From positions 124,001-188,000 of the forward strand of contig NZ_JAJMPA010000003.1 in NCBI RefSeq assembly GCF_020991475.1: DNA of 64,000 bases. The letters run 5' to 3'. This DNA comes from Pedobacter sp. MC2016-14 (GTDB lineage Bacteria; Bacteroidota; Bacteroidia; Sphingobacteriales; Sphingobacteriaceae). This document shows, in pieces, positions 27,865 through 38,917 of the stretch. Numbering within the stretch: position 1 is the stretch's first letter; each line of letters begins with the position of its first letter. The notes under the pieces were generated by a model. The model ran no database searches, was not told the DNA's origin, and saw only the letters and a list, made by a program, of their open reading frames with translations. The position numbers were made by a program, and so were the translations under genes.

Positions 27865-28146
27865 ATGTACAAATACAAAATTCATGAGTGTATGGATAAC
27901 CTCACTGTCAGACAGTATAAGTTTATGACGAAGATTATCCCGAAGGTGATTGACAAGTCAATTAATACCTTTAATAACTATCGCAATCTTTTGCTGGATG
28001 ACGAAAGTGACATTCCCTATGAAACGGTGAGGAAGCTTGAAATTTTATTTGAGGTTGGACCTGGTGAACTTGCCAATTTTAAGATTGAGGGTAAGGGTTT
28101 TAAGGAGTTGATGGCAGAGCAGCAAGCCGAACTTCAAATGAACTAG
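27865..28146 (+). CDS. Small putative HTH-type protein
   Basis: No family recognised with certainty. The 93-residue product is soluble and mostly helical. The segment INTFNNYRNLLLDDESDIPY followed by VRKLEILFEVGPGELANF resembles the order of a Cro/CI-type helix-turn-helix (a start-of-transcription repressor fold), but the match is weak. The gene is monocistronic-looking, preceded by an inverted repeat and followed by a promoter-operator-like site for a 37-residue membrane peptide. Confidence 0.55.
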   Translation: MYKYKIHECMDNLTVRQYKFMTKIIPKVIDKSINTFNNYRNLLLDDESDIPYETVRKLEILFEVGPGELANFKIEGKGFKELMAEQQAELQMN

Positions 28147-28168
28147 CTGGTATAGAAAACAGATTTTA

Positions 28169-28199
28169 TTTGATAAATATCAAATTTTATATACCTTCA
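28169..28199 (+). promoter_or_regulatory. Promoter with overlapping palindrome
   Basis: TTTG (28169-28172), a 19-base spacer and TACCTTCA (28192-28199, six of eight versus TAnnTTTG) form a fair Bacteroidota promoter 15 bases before ATG 28215. A palindrome TTTGATA-AA-TATCAAA (28169-28184) overlaps the -33 element, as an operator would. Confidence 0.45.
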
Positions 28200-28214
28200 T
28201 GAAAAATTTGAATT

Positions 28215-28328
28215 ATGACAATTTGCACGGTATTACAAAATAAAGAAATCATATTAATTTTAGCTCCGATTTGTGCGATTATTGCTATTGCAGCATTTTA
28301 TATGACATTTTTGGAGAAGAAAGATTAA
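28215..28328 (+). CDS. 37-residue putative membrane peptide
   Basis: ATG 28215 opens a 37-codon frame: a short polar start (MTICTVLQNKE), one strongly hydrophobic helix (IILILAPICAIIAIAAFYM) and a charged tail TFLEKKD, so a single-pass membrane peptide with the tail probably in the cytoplasm. A promoter-like site lies upstream and a terminator stem overlaps its stop codon, which supports a dedicated transcript. It may be a regulatory or toxic small protein; nothing identifies the role. Confidence 0.4.
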   Translation: MTICTVLQNKEIILILAPICAIIAIAAFYMTFLEKKD

Positions 28329-28344
28329 TTCTTTCTTCTTTTTT
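28315..28344 (+). terminator. Intrinsic terminator
   Basis: AGAAGAAAG (28315-28323) pairs with CTTTCTTCT (28331-28339), followed by a run of five T before the A run. It overlaps the stop of the 37-residue peptide gene and separates it from transketolase. Confidence 0.6.
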
Positions 28345-28430
28345 AAAAGTATTTGAACTGTTTTGAATTTTAGATGTTAAATAGACATTTAAACACATAA
28401 TCACGGTATGTGATTACTACATTTATCAAT

Positions 28431-30443
28431 ATGGAATCGAATACAAAAGGCATTGAAGAATTAGCTATAAATACTGTAAGGGTACTTTCTGCAGACGCTG
28501 TTCAAAAAGCAAATTCCGGACATCCCGGCACGGCAATGGCGCTTGCCCCTTTAGGTCATGTTTTATGGTCTAAATTCTTAAATTATAATCCTAAAAATCC
28601 TGATTTTGCTAACCGTGACCGGTTTATACTGTCTGCGGGTCATGCCTGTATGTTACAATACAGCTTTTTGCATTTAACGGGTTATGATTTATCGCTGGAT
28701 GACCTTAAAAATTTCAGACAACTAAACAGTAAAACCGCAGGGCATCCTGAATATGGACTGGCACCGGGTATTGACGTAACCACTGGTCCGCTTGGGCAGG
28801 GTTTTGCCAATGGTGTGGGTTTTGCGATAGGACAAAAACACCTGGCTGCGCGTTACAATAGACCGGGTTACAAGCTTTTTAATTACAACGTTTACGCTAT
28901 TGTGAGTGACGGCGATATGATGGAAGGGGTGACTTCTGAAGCCGCTTCTCTGGCCGGTCACCTGCAGCTTGGTAATTTAATTTATTTGTACGATGACAAC
29001 CACATTTCTATAGAAGGAAGTACAGATATTACCTTTAACGAAGATGTAAGTGCGCGGTTTAGGTCTTATGGCTGGCATGTACAGGACTTACCTGACGCAA
29101 ATGACATCCATGCCTTAGAATTGGCTTTAATTAATGCGAAGGCTGAAAGTCAAAAACCTTCACTGATCAGGGTTCGGTCGCTGATTGCTTATGGAAGTCC
29201 AAATAAATCTGGTACTGCAGGTTCACATGGATCTCCCCTGGGTGCTGAGGAGCTGAAACTGGTAAAAGAATTTTTTGGTTTTGATCCTGAGCTTTCTTTC
29301 CATATTCCGAAAGAGGTAGCTAAATATTATAAAGAAAAAGGCGAAAGAGGCATAACCTATGAAAAAAAATGGGACGAACTCTTTGCAGACTACCGGAAGA
29401 AATATCCTGAACTGGCAGCAGAATATGAACTTGCCCGGGACGGAAAGTTGCCTGAAGGGTGGAAAGACCAGCTTCCTGCTTTTAAAGCTTCTGAACCTAA
29501 GATGGCGACAAGGCAAGCCTCAGGAAAAGTGTTAAATGCCATAGCGGGCAGTTTGCCAAACTTGATTGGCGGTGCGGCAGACCTTTCTCCATCAACAGAA
29601 ACTACCCTTAAAGATTTTGATTCTTTTACCGCGGAAAACAGGGCCGGACGTAACTTCCATTTTGGTATCCGTGAACATGCTATGGGATCTGCCTTAAATG
29701 GACTGGCCTTAACCAAAGGAATTATACCTTTTGGCGCTACGTTTTTAATGTTTTCTGAATATATGCGTCCGCCGATCCGTTTGGCGGCGATTATGAAGGT
29801 GAGTCCGATTTTTGTTTATACCCATGACAGTATTGGCCTTGGAGAGGATGGTACCACACACCAACCGGTTGAGCAGCTTGCATCTTTAAGGTCTATACCG
29901 AATGTAACGGTAATTAGGCCGGCGGATGCAAATGAAACAGCACAGGCCTGGCGTGTGGCCATAGAGAAAAAAGGAGGCCCAACGGTACTGGTCTTTACCC
30001 GGCAGGCATTGCCTGTTCTGGATCAGGATAAATTTGGTAAGGCAACAGGACTTGAAAAAGGAGCTTATATCTTATCTGAATCCAGCAGTAAGCCTGAATT
30101 GATTTTGATGGCCACGGGTTCTGAAGTGGCGCTGATTTTGCAGGCACAGGAAATTCTTGAAAAAGACGGAATTTCTACGCGTGTGGTGAGCATGCCTTCA
30201 TGGGAATTATTTGAGCAGCAGAATGCAGCATATAAAGAGGAGGTTTTTCCTAAAGCGATCCGTAAGCGTTTGGCGGTAGAGATGGCATCGCCGATGGGCT
30301 GGCATAAATATACCACTGATGAAGGCGCTATTTTGGGTATGACCACTTTTGGTGAGTCTGCGCCGGCGGAAGATTTGTATAAACATTTTGGTTTTACACC
30401 AGCCAATGTTGTAGACCGCGCTAAAGAAGTTCTAAATAAATAA
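28431..30443 (+). CDS. tkt: Transketolase
   Basis: Thiamine-diphosphate enzyme (EC 2.2.1.1) of the pentose phosphate pathway. ATG 28431 gives 670 residues, the normal length; a GTG at 28410 is less likely. Signatures: KANSGHPGTAMALAPLGHVL, FILSAGHACMLQYSFLHLTG, TGPLGQGFANGVGFAI, SDGDMMEGVTSEAAS with YDDNHISIEG (ThDP/metal motif), FGIREHAMGSALNGLAL with the catalytic Glu, and FVYTHDSIGLGEDGTTHQPV. The HAD gene follows after two bases. Confidence 0.97.
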   Translation: MESNTKGIEELAINTVRVLSADAVQKANSGHPGTAMALAPLGHVLWSKFLNYNPKNPDFANRDRFILSAGHACMLQYSFLHLTGYDLSLDDLKNFRQLNSKTAGHPEYGLAPGIDVTTGPLGQGFANGVGFAIGQKHLAARYNRPGYKLFNYNVYAIVSDGDMMEGVTSEAASLAGHLQLGNLIYLYDDNHISIEGSTDITFNEDVSARFRSYGWHVQDLPDANDIHALELALINAKAESQKPSLIRVRSLIAYGSPNKSGTAGSHGSPLGAEELKLVKEFFGFDPELSFHIPKEVAKYYKEKGERGITYEKKWDELFADYRKKYPELAAEYELARDGKLPEGWKDQLPAFKASEPKMATRQASGKVLNAIAGSLPNLIGGAADLSPSTETTLKDFDSFTAENRAGRNFHFGIREHAMGSALNGLALTKGIIPFGATFLMFSEYMRPPIRLAAIMKVSPIFVYTHDSIGLGEDGTTHQPVEQLASLRSIPNVTVIRPADANETAQAWRVAIEKKGGPTVLVFTRQALPVLDQDKFGKATGLEKGAYILSESSSKPELILMATGSEVALILQAQEILEKDGISTRVVSMPSWELFEQQNAAYKEEVFPKAIRKRLAVEMASPMGWHKYTTDEGAILGMTTFGESAPAEDLYKHFGFTPANVVDRAKEVLNK

Positions 30444-30445
30444 GA

Positions 30446-31078
30446 ATGAAGAAAGCAGATTTAAAAATATTGTTTTTTGATATAGGTGGGATACTACTTA
30501 CAAATGGATGGGGACACGAATCAAGGAAAGAAGCATCTTCTAAGTTTGGTTTGGATTACGACGAAGTTAATGCCCTGCATAACTTTGTATTTAACATTTA
30601 TGAGATAGGTAGTATTACACTGGACGAATACCTGGATGTAGTGATCTTTAACCATCCGCGTGATTTTACACGTGAAGATTTTAAAGAGTTTATTTATGCC
30701 CAGTCCAAAGAATTGCCGGACATGCTGGCCTGGTTAAAAGAATGGAAAAAAGACTGCGGGTTTAGGGTGATTTCTATCAATAATGAAGGGAAAGAACTGA
30801 ACGATTACCGGGTTGAAAAATTTAAATTACACCTTTGTTTTGATGCTTTTATTTCTTCATGTGAAGTTAAAATGAGGAAGCCTGACCCTGGCATATTTAA
30901 ACTGGCAATGGGAATAGCACAGGTTTCTGCAGAACAGTGTGTTTATTTTGATGACCGGATGATGTTTGTGAATACGGCACAAAAACTTGGTATCAAAGCT
31001 TTTCAGCATACGAGTTTTGAAGATACAAAGAAAACGTTAGAGCGATTAAAAACTGATGGGCTGAATGGCCTTGTATAA
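30446..31078 (+). CDS. HAD-family phosphatase
   Basis: A 210-residue HAD-IA type hydrolase. Motif I is LFFDIGGILL (Asp nucleophile in DxG form, as usual in YihX-like members), motif II is about FRVISINNEG, motif III lies at KMRKPDPGIF and motif IV at CVYFDDRMMF. The substrate is unknown; the two-base gap after transketolase suggests a sugar phosphate or a damaged metabolite of that pathway, an inference from context only. NDH-2 follows after 11 bases. Confidence 0.88.
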   Translation: MKKADLKILFFDIGGILLTNGWGHESRKEASSKFGLDYDEVNALHNFVFNIYEIGSITLDEYLDVVIFNHPRDFTREDFKEFIYAQSKELPDMLAWLKEWKKDCGFRVISINNEGKELNDYRVEKFKLHLCFDAFISSCEVKMRKPDPGIFKLAMGIAQVSAEQCVYFDDRMMFVNTAQKLGIKAFQHTSFEDTKKTLERLKTDGLNGLV

Positions 31079-31089
31079 AAGAGAATAAA

Positions 31090-32373
31090 ATGTCTGAACT
31101 ATCTAAAAAGATTGTAATTGTTGGTGGTGGCTTTGCGGGGTTAAACCTGGCTAAAAACCTCACCGATAATGACGCTTTTGAAATTACGCTGATCGATAAA
31201 AATAATTATAACTTTTTTCCTCCCCTTATTTACCAGGTTGCTACGGGTTATCTGGAGTCATCTAATATCACGTATCCATTCAGGAAGTTATTTAGGGGCA
31301 AAAAGAATTTTACCTTTCAAATGGGAGAAGTAGAAGAGGTTATTCAGGGCGAAAACAGGTTGATTTTAACCACCGGTGAGGTAAAATACGATTTGCTGGT
31401 GTTTGCTACGGGTACTACTACCAATTATTTTGGGATGGAGAATGTAAAGAACAATGCTATACCTATGAAAACGGTAGAAAATGCGCTTTACATGAGGAAT
31501 ACCTTGCTTGAGCGCCTGGAGATGGCCTCAAGAACCAAGGACCCGGCAGAACGGAAAAAACTGCTCACCATTGTGGTTGCCGGAGGCGGACCTACGGGGG
31601 TTGAAATTTCTGGTATGTTCGCTGAAATCAGAAAAAATATCATTCCGAGGGATTACCCTGAACTGATTGGTTCTCATGGTGAAGTATATTTGGTAGACGG
31701 AGTGAAGACTTTACTGACACCAATGAGTGAGAAGTCTCAGCGTTATACGTACGACACCCTGACAAAGATGGGGGTTAAAATTTTGCTGAACAGTCTTGTG
31801 AAAGACTATGTTGACGATACCGTACATTTTGCAAATGGAGATACCATTGTGACCAAAACCTTAATTTGGGCTGCTGGTGTTACCTCTTTGGTTTTTAAAG
31901 GAGTTGATGAGCAATGTTATGGTCGTGGCAAACGGTTGATTACCGACGAGTATAATAAGGTTCTGGGTACAGAAAATATTTATGCCATTGGTGATACTTG
32001 TATTCAGACTACGGATGTTAATTTTAAAGACGGACACCCGCAGGTGGCACAGGTGGCCTTGCAGCAGGGTATTAATTTGGCCAGGAATTTAATTAGAGGG
32101 TTGAAAGGAGAGGCATTAAAACCCTTTGTGTACCATGATAAAGGTTCTATGGCCATCATTGGAAGAAATAAGGCGGTGGCTGATTTGCCTTCACCTAAAA
32201 TTCATTTTAATGGATTTATAGCTTGGGTAGCCTGGTTATTTGTGCATTTATTGTCCATTATCAATTATAGAAACAGGCTTAAAACGCTGTCTAACTGGAT
32301 GGTTGCCTATATGACAAAGGATCAGTCGCTAAGAATGATTGTAAGGCCTGACAAAGAGACGCTGATTAAATAA
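31090..32373 (+). CDS. ndh: Type II NADH:quinone oxidoreductase (NDH-2)
   Basis: A 427-residue single-subunit, non-proton-pumping NADH dehydrogenase. It has an FAD site at KIVIVGGGFAGLNLAKNL, the FPPLIYQVATGYLE segment typical of NDH-2, an NADH site at VVAGGGPTGVEISGMFAEI, YAIGDTCIQT, the quinone-proximal QVALQQGINLARNL, and a C-terminal amphipathic membrane anchor (FIAWVAWLFVHLLSIINYRN). It delivers electrons to the quinone pool at the inner membrane. It closes the tkt-HAD-ndh group. Confidence 0.93.
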   Translation: MSELSKKIVIVGGGFAGLNLAKNLTDNDAFEITLIDKNNYNFFPPLIYQVATGYLESSNITYPFRKLFRGKKNFTFQMGEVEEVIQGENRLILTTGEVKYDLLVFATGTTTNYFGMENVKNNAIPMKTVENALYMRNTLLERLEMASRTKDPAERKKLLTIVVAGGGPTGVEISGMFAEIRKNIIPRDYPELIGSHGEVYLVDGVKTLLTPMSEKSQRYTYDTLTKMGVKILLNSLVKDYVDDTVHFANGDTIVTKTLIWAAGVTSLVFKGVDEQCYGRGKRLITDEYNKVLGTENIYAIGDTCIQTTDVNFKDGHPQVAQVALQQGINLARNLIRGLKGEALKPFVYHDKGSMAIIGRNKAVADLPSPKIHFNGFIAWVAWLFVHLLSIINYRNRLKTLSNWMVAYMTKDQSLRMIVRPDKETLIK

Positions 32374-32439
32374 ACGGCAAAAACGTAAATATTTAGCGAT
32401 CCTTAACATTAAATTAACATAAAGAAGGCATCTTTGCAT

Positions 32440-32649
32440 ATGTTTATATATATCATGGCGTTTACGTTTTATTTGTTTGCTGCTATTGCTGCATTTAAAA
32501 TGGAAAGTCCTTTAAAAGGTTTGTTATTTGTTCTTGCCGTTATTGGAGTAAGTGGACTTTTATATTTATTTATACTGTTTCCTGGAATATCGGGATTATC
32601 AGTTGCTTTAATGCTTGGCGCCTTTATATTAAGGCAGGGCAGGAGATAG
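32440..32649 (+). CDS. Small two-helix membrane protein
   Basis: No family recognised. From ATG 32440 the 69 residues form two or three hydrophobic helices (MAFTFYLFAAIAAFK; LLFVLAVIGVSGLLYLFILF; GLSVALMLGAFIL) and a basic end RQGRR. ATG 32455 is an alternative start. It lies 66 bases after ndh and ends just before a bidirectional terminator. Confidence 0.6.
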   Translation: MFIYIMAFTFYLFAAIAAFKMESPLKGLLFVLAVIGVSGLLYLFILFPGISGLSVALMLGAFILRQGRR

Positions 32650-32656
32650 TAAAAAT

Positions 32657-32684
32657 AAAAACCATCGGATAACCGATGGTTTTT
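32657..32684. terminator. Bidirectional intrinsic terminator
   Basis: AAAAACCATCGG (32657-32668) pairs with CCGATGGTTTTT (32673-32684) around a four-base loop, with A and T runs on the two sides. It lies between two convergent genes and can serve both. Confidence 0.8.
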
Positions 32685-32710
32685 ATCATTTATGAGAATG
32701 CGAAACAGAC

Positions 32711-33424
32711 TTAACCGTGCTCTGTTACTTTAATAGACAGTTTTTGTGCGTCAACGGTGGTTGTAACCAGTCCTTTAGCCCAGATGGTGTAAGTCTTGCC
32801 TTTTTTTAATTCAACATTTTCCAGGGTGGCTACTAAAGCTCCTGTTGTTTTGTTGGTTAACTTTAGCGTAGCGGTAGCAGGCGTCACATCTTTAAAAGGG
32901 GTAAAGGCTTTATAGGCCAGGTCGGTAAACGGTGTTGCGTCTCCAACAACTTCTAAATTTAAAGCAGGCGCATCTGGAGACAGGTTAACAAACCTTACTT
33001 TGGCCTTTGTAGCCGCCGGATCTGTTTCATCATCTTTCAGAAGCACATAGTCCAGTGACTCCTGGTTTCCTACAATGTACAGCGAGTGGTATTGTGCCGC
33101 CACCAGGTTTATCGTTTTAGTGATGAGGGGAGTTTGTGCACCAGTAACGGCTACCGAAGTATTGCGGTTGCCCTGATATGCCCTTTGGTATTCAATTTTA
33201 TCACCAAATAACAGTCCATTGGTATTTACCCGCTGGTTGTCGATGTAAAAATCAAGCGATGGTGAATTTGGGGAAGCATTCACAATTGAAAGGGCTGCTA
33301 TTGTTGGGGTATACACCACATCATCTTGTTTACAGGCATTGAATAAAATGGCGATACCTGCCGCTGCTGTAAGTAAAAATGTTCTTGTGAGTCGCGTGTT
33401 GAAAAATACAGTGTTGAGTTTCAT
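32711..33424 (-). CDS. DUF4397 domain lipoprotein
   Basis: A 237-residue envelope protein. The N-terminus ends in a lipobox (ILFNACKQDD, Cys31), so it is lipid-anchored. Two Ig-like DUF4397 repeats follow: ALSIVNASPNSPSLDFYIDN and VRFVNLSPDAPALNLEV, each with the family's 'V..N.SP.AP..D' pattern. Function is unknown; many Bacteroidota carry several copies. It stands alone, divergent from the sigma-factor gene, with a shared 210-base upstream region. Confidence 0.88.
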   Translation of the reverse strand: MKLNTVFFNTRLTRTFLLTAAAGIAILFNACKQDDVVYTPTIAALSIVNASPNSPSLDFYIDNQRVNTNGLLFGDKIEYQRAYQGNRNTSVAVTGAQTPLITKTINLVAAQYHSLYIVGNQESLDYVLLKDDETDPAATKAKVRFVNLSPDAPALNLEVVGDATPFTDLAYKAFTPFKDVTPATATLKLTNKTTGALVATLENVELKKGKTYTIWAKGLVTTTVDAQKLSIKVTEHG

Positions 33425-33634
33425 TTTTAAATTGTTTAAGTGTTATTAATGAAATGTTTTTGTAGGCAAAACGACAGTTTTTTAGTAAACGCTACAATTA
33501 TTTGTTAAAATTGTAAATCACCTTCAAAAAATGCAGTCGCAAAAAAAAAGATGCAGGTGGTTGTAGCGTTTGTAAAAAATGCTGCGTTTATAGAAGTTAT
33601 GAAGGTTAACAACTAGACATAGGCTTAGCGAAGC

Positions 33635-34198
33635 GTGGATAATGATCAGATACTATTCCGGGAAATTATTAAGGGCCTGGGAAGCCGTGATAATAAAATA
33701 CAGGAGCGGATCTATAAGCTTTACTGGGGCTATCTTATGGGGGTTGCTATGCGGTACCTTCAAGACAGGGATACCGCTAAGGAGGTTGTAAATGATAGTT
33801 TTATAAAAGCATTTAAGAACATGTACGATTTTAAGCACGATGATGTGCTGGATGATTTTAAGAAAACATTTAAATCTTGGTTAGCCAGAATTACGGCCAG
33901 GACAGCGCTGGACCGGATCAGATCAAATAAAACTATGCTAAGTTATGTTGATGAATACACGGAGCATCCTACAAATCATGTATATGTTGATGATAAGCTA
34001 CATGTAGAGGATATTTTAAAGCTTTTGCACCGTTTGCCTGATTTACATAAAACCGTCTTTAATTTATATGAGATTGAGGGCTTTAGTCACGATGAGATTG
34101 CTAAAATGATACATATCCCTGAAAGTTCAAGCAGAACGTATTTAACCAGGGCAAAACAAAAGTTAAGGGAGCTGTATAAAAAAAATATGGAGTGCTGA
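33635..34198 (+). CDS. ECF-type RNA polymerase sigma factor
   Basis: A 187-residue sigma factor with region 2 (LYWGYLMGVAMRYLQDRDTA, EVVNDSFIKAFKNM) and region 4 (LHRLPDLHKTVFNLYEIEG, FSHDEIAKMIHIPESS helix-turn-helix). The start is GTG 33635; no ATG precedes it in frame before a stop. Its TGA overlaps the ATG of the next gene (TGATG), so the neighbour, a one-TM protein, is likely its regulator or effector. Confidence 0.92.
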   Translation: MDNDQILFREIIKGLGSRDNKIQERIYKLYWGYLMGVAMRYLQDRDTAKEVVNDSFIKAFKNMYDFKHDDVLDDFKKTFKSWLARITARTALDRIRSNKTMLSYVDEYTEHPTNHVYVDDKLHVEDILKLLHRLPDLHKTVFNLYEIEGFSHDEIAKMIHIPESSSRTYLTRAKQKLRELYKKNMEC

Positions 34199-35367
34199 TG
34201 GATAAGCCAGGAAAAAGAGAGTTGATTCCCGAAATTTCTGAACTTTTAAAAGGGTATGAGGAAGCCTATGAACCCGGTGCCTGGGAAGCTTTTGCCCAAC
34301 CAAAATCACCTGCATTCTTTAGATGGGGTAAATGGGTTAATATTGCCGCAGTTTTTCTATTGGTGATGTGGCTTATCCCTTTAGAAGTAAAGGATCTTTT
34401 TACTACTCATACCATTTATAACAAAGGTTCTTTAAGCAGTGTAGATTTAAAGAATACGACAGACGAACATAAAGTTTTAAAAAGCCAAGCCTTAAAAAGA
34501 AAGTTAAAACCAGCCCGGGCAATACCTTTGCAGCGTTTTTTGCAGGATACTATAAATACCAGCATTGCTATACTACCCGATGTTATGGATACTCTTCCAT
34601 ACCATACAACGAAACCTATCGTGAAAAATAAAGCGATTGCGGGAACAGATCGGTACAATACGGATACTGCAGCTAAAGAGCGTTTCATTGATTTTTTAAA
34701 AAGGGAAAGCGAACAGCATGATGTGGTAAAATCTGCAAAAAATACAAAAAAGGAATCCAATTGGGATTTTGGTGTAGAGTTATTGCCAACGATGACAAAT
34801 TCAAATTTGAATATGGGAGCCGGATTAAGCACCGCATTTAAATTATCCAAATCCTTTTCTTTGAGCTCGGGTATTGCCTTTATGCAGTTAGATGCCAGCA
34901 GGCGGTTTGACCAGGGCTCAACTGTATCATCGCTATCACCCACAAGGCAGTTAACCTCTTCTGCAACCAATATTAGTGCAATAGATATTCCCATAGCCTT
35001 AACTTATAATGTGAACAGCCATTTTTACACCTCTGTTGGTGTATCTTATTTTACGGTGCTAAATGAAAAAAGGGATAATAGTTATTTGTCTTCTATGCCG
35101 GTATCCAGAAGTTCTTTAGATGCAAATACCGGACAATCTTTTACCTCAACTGCGTACCTGGTAGGGGAGAATATTGAGCCTGCATCAAATACCTTGAATG
35201 GAAATAGCTATGTAGGTTTCTTGAATTTTTCTGTTGGGAGAAAACAGCAGGTTTTTTCTAGGTATAATTTTGTGCTAGAACCTTTTATAAAGGTGCCATT
35301 AGGTAAATTATCTCAGGAAGAACTCAGGTTAACGAATGGCGGAATGAAAATCAGGTTTTCATTTTAG
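34198..35367 (+). CDS. One-TM protein with putative outer-membrane-barrel domain, coupled to the sigma factor
   Basis: The 389 residues (ATG 34198) have a soluble N-terminus of about 45 residues (LIPEISELLKGYEEAYEPGAW), one membrane helix (WVNIAAVFLLVMWLIPLEV), a polar 130-residue linker, and a C-terminal 190 residues that look like an eight- to ten-strand barrel: GVELLPTMTNSNLNMGAGL, FSLSSGIAFMQL, DIPIALTYNVNSHFYTSVGV and the last strand GGMKIRFSF ending in Phe. The N-terminal half resembles a membrane anti-sigma factor. Families with this layout follow sigma factors in Bacteroidota; function is unproven. Confidence 0.7.
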   Translation: MDKPGKRELIPEISELLKGYEEAYEPGAWEAFAQPKSPAFFRWGKWVNIAAVFLLVMWLIPLEVKDLFTTHTIYNKGSLSSVDLKNTTDEHKVLKSQALKRKLKPARAIPLQRFLQDTINTSIAILPDVMDTLPYHTTKPIVKNKAIAGTDRYNTDTAAKERFIDFLKRESEQHDVVKSAKNTKKESNWDFGVELLPTMTNSNLNMGAGLSTAFKLSKSFSLSSGIAFMQLDASRRFDQGSTVSSLSPTRQLTSSATNISAIDIPIALTYNVNSHFYTSVGVSYFTVLNEKRDNSYLSSMPVSRSSLDANTGQSFTSTAYLVGENIEPASNTLNGNSYVGFLNFSVGRKQQVFSRYNFVLEPFIKVPLGKLSQEELRLTNGGMKIRFSF

Positions 35368-38012
<2,645 letters not shown>

Positions 38013-38077
38013 AAAGAGCTGCTGTGTGATTAAATTGATCATAGCAGTTAGACAATATAAATGAGTTAGTTATTAAA

Positions 38078-38542
38078 ATGTTGTTCCATAAAATCACATC
38101 AACCAGCCTTGGTATAGGATATATCGGTAAAGGGGCAGGAACTGTAGCTGCAGCAGCTACATGTTTGGTTTGGTATTTTATGTCCTATTTTAATCCTGGA
38201 ACAGCAGACAATTATCTTTATTCGCTGGTTATAACAGCTTTTATAACAGGGCTGGGCATTTGGTCTGGAAATATTGTTGAAACAATTTGGGGCAAAGATC
38301 ATCAAAGAGTAGTAATAGATGAAGTTGCTGGTATGTGTATAACCCTGTTGTGGATTCCTGTAACGTTAAGTAATGTGCTTGCAGGACTTGTACTTTTCAG
38401 ATTTTTTGACATTGTTAAACCATTATATATTAAACGCCTTGAAGCACTGCCCGGAGGTTGGGGAGTGATGTTTGATGATGTGCTTGCCGGCGTTTATGCG
38501 AACATCGTATTACATTTTATTTTAATATTTAATATACTATAG
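38078..38542 (+). CDS. pgpA: PgpA-like phosphatase (candidate phosphatidylinositol phosphate phosphatase)
   Basis: A 154-residue membrane protein of the phosphatidylglycerophosphatase A family. It has IGKGAGTVAAA, VIDEVAGMCITLLW, FRFFDIVKPLYIKRLEALPG and GGWGVMFDDVLAGV, the conserved acidic and FDIxKP motifs, plus three or four helices. PgpA normally makes phosphatidylglycerol. In Bacteroides inositol-lipid clusters a PgpA-like protein instead dephosphorylates phosphatidylinositol phosphate; the present neighbours favour that role, by inference. GtrA follows after one base. Confidence 0.88.
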   Translation: MLFHKITSTSLGIGYIGKGAGTVAAAATCLVWYFMSYFNPGTADNYLYSLVITAFITGLGIWSGNIVETIWGKDHQRVVIDEVAGMCITLLWIPVTLSNVLAGLVLFRFFDIVKPLYIKRLEALPGGWGVMFDDVLAGVYANIVLHFILIFNIL

Positions 38543-38543
38543 C

Positions 38544-38915
38544 GTGGCCACTTTTGTAAAGGCTCAGGTCGCCTCACTTTCGGCCTCAATTATTGACTTT
38601 CTTACCACATTAGTCTGTACGCAGGTTCTAAGTATCTGGTATGTAGTGGGTAGTGCGCTAGGTACAACGGCCGGCGGCATTGTGAATTTTGCAATGGGAC
38701 GCAACTGGGTATTTGAATCTACGGAACGCAAAGTTAGCCATCAGGCCATAAGATACATCTTAGTATGGGTTGGTAATTTGTTGCTTACCACAGGTGGCGT
38801 ATTTATAGTTACCCATTATCTTCATTTAAATTATTTGCTTTCAAAAATCATAGTTACCTGCACCGTAGGGGTTAGTTACAATTACCTGATGCAGAAAAAA
38901 TTTGTATTTATATAG
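38544..38915 (+). CDS. GtrA family membrane protein
   Basis: A 123-residue, four-helix membrane protein of the GtrA/DPMS family (FVKAQVASLSASIIDFLTTL, NFAMGRNWVFES, YNYLMQKKFVF). GtrA-like proteins are thought to help move lipid-linked sugars or other polyprenyl/lipid-linked groups across the inner membrane. The start is GTG 38544, one base after the pgpA stop. In this cluster it might serve flipping or glycosylation of an inositol lipid. Confidence 0.88.
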   Translation: MATFVKAQVASLSASIIDFLTTLVCTQVLSIWYVVGSALGTTAGGIVNFAMGRNWVFESTERKVSHQAIRYILVWVGNLLLTTGGVFIVTHYLHLNYLLSKIIVTCTVGVSYNYLMQKKFVFI

Positions 38916-38917
38916 TT

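Noticed and set aside
30446..31078. Second Asp of HAD motif I replaced by Gly
   Set aside because: The DxG form is common in this HAD subgroup and does not indicate loss of function.
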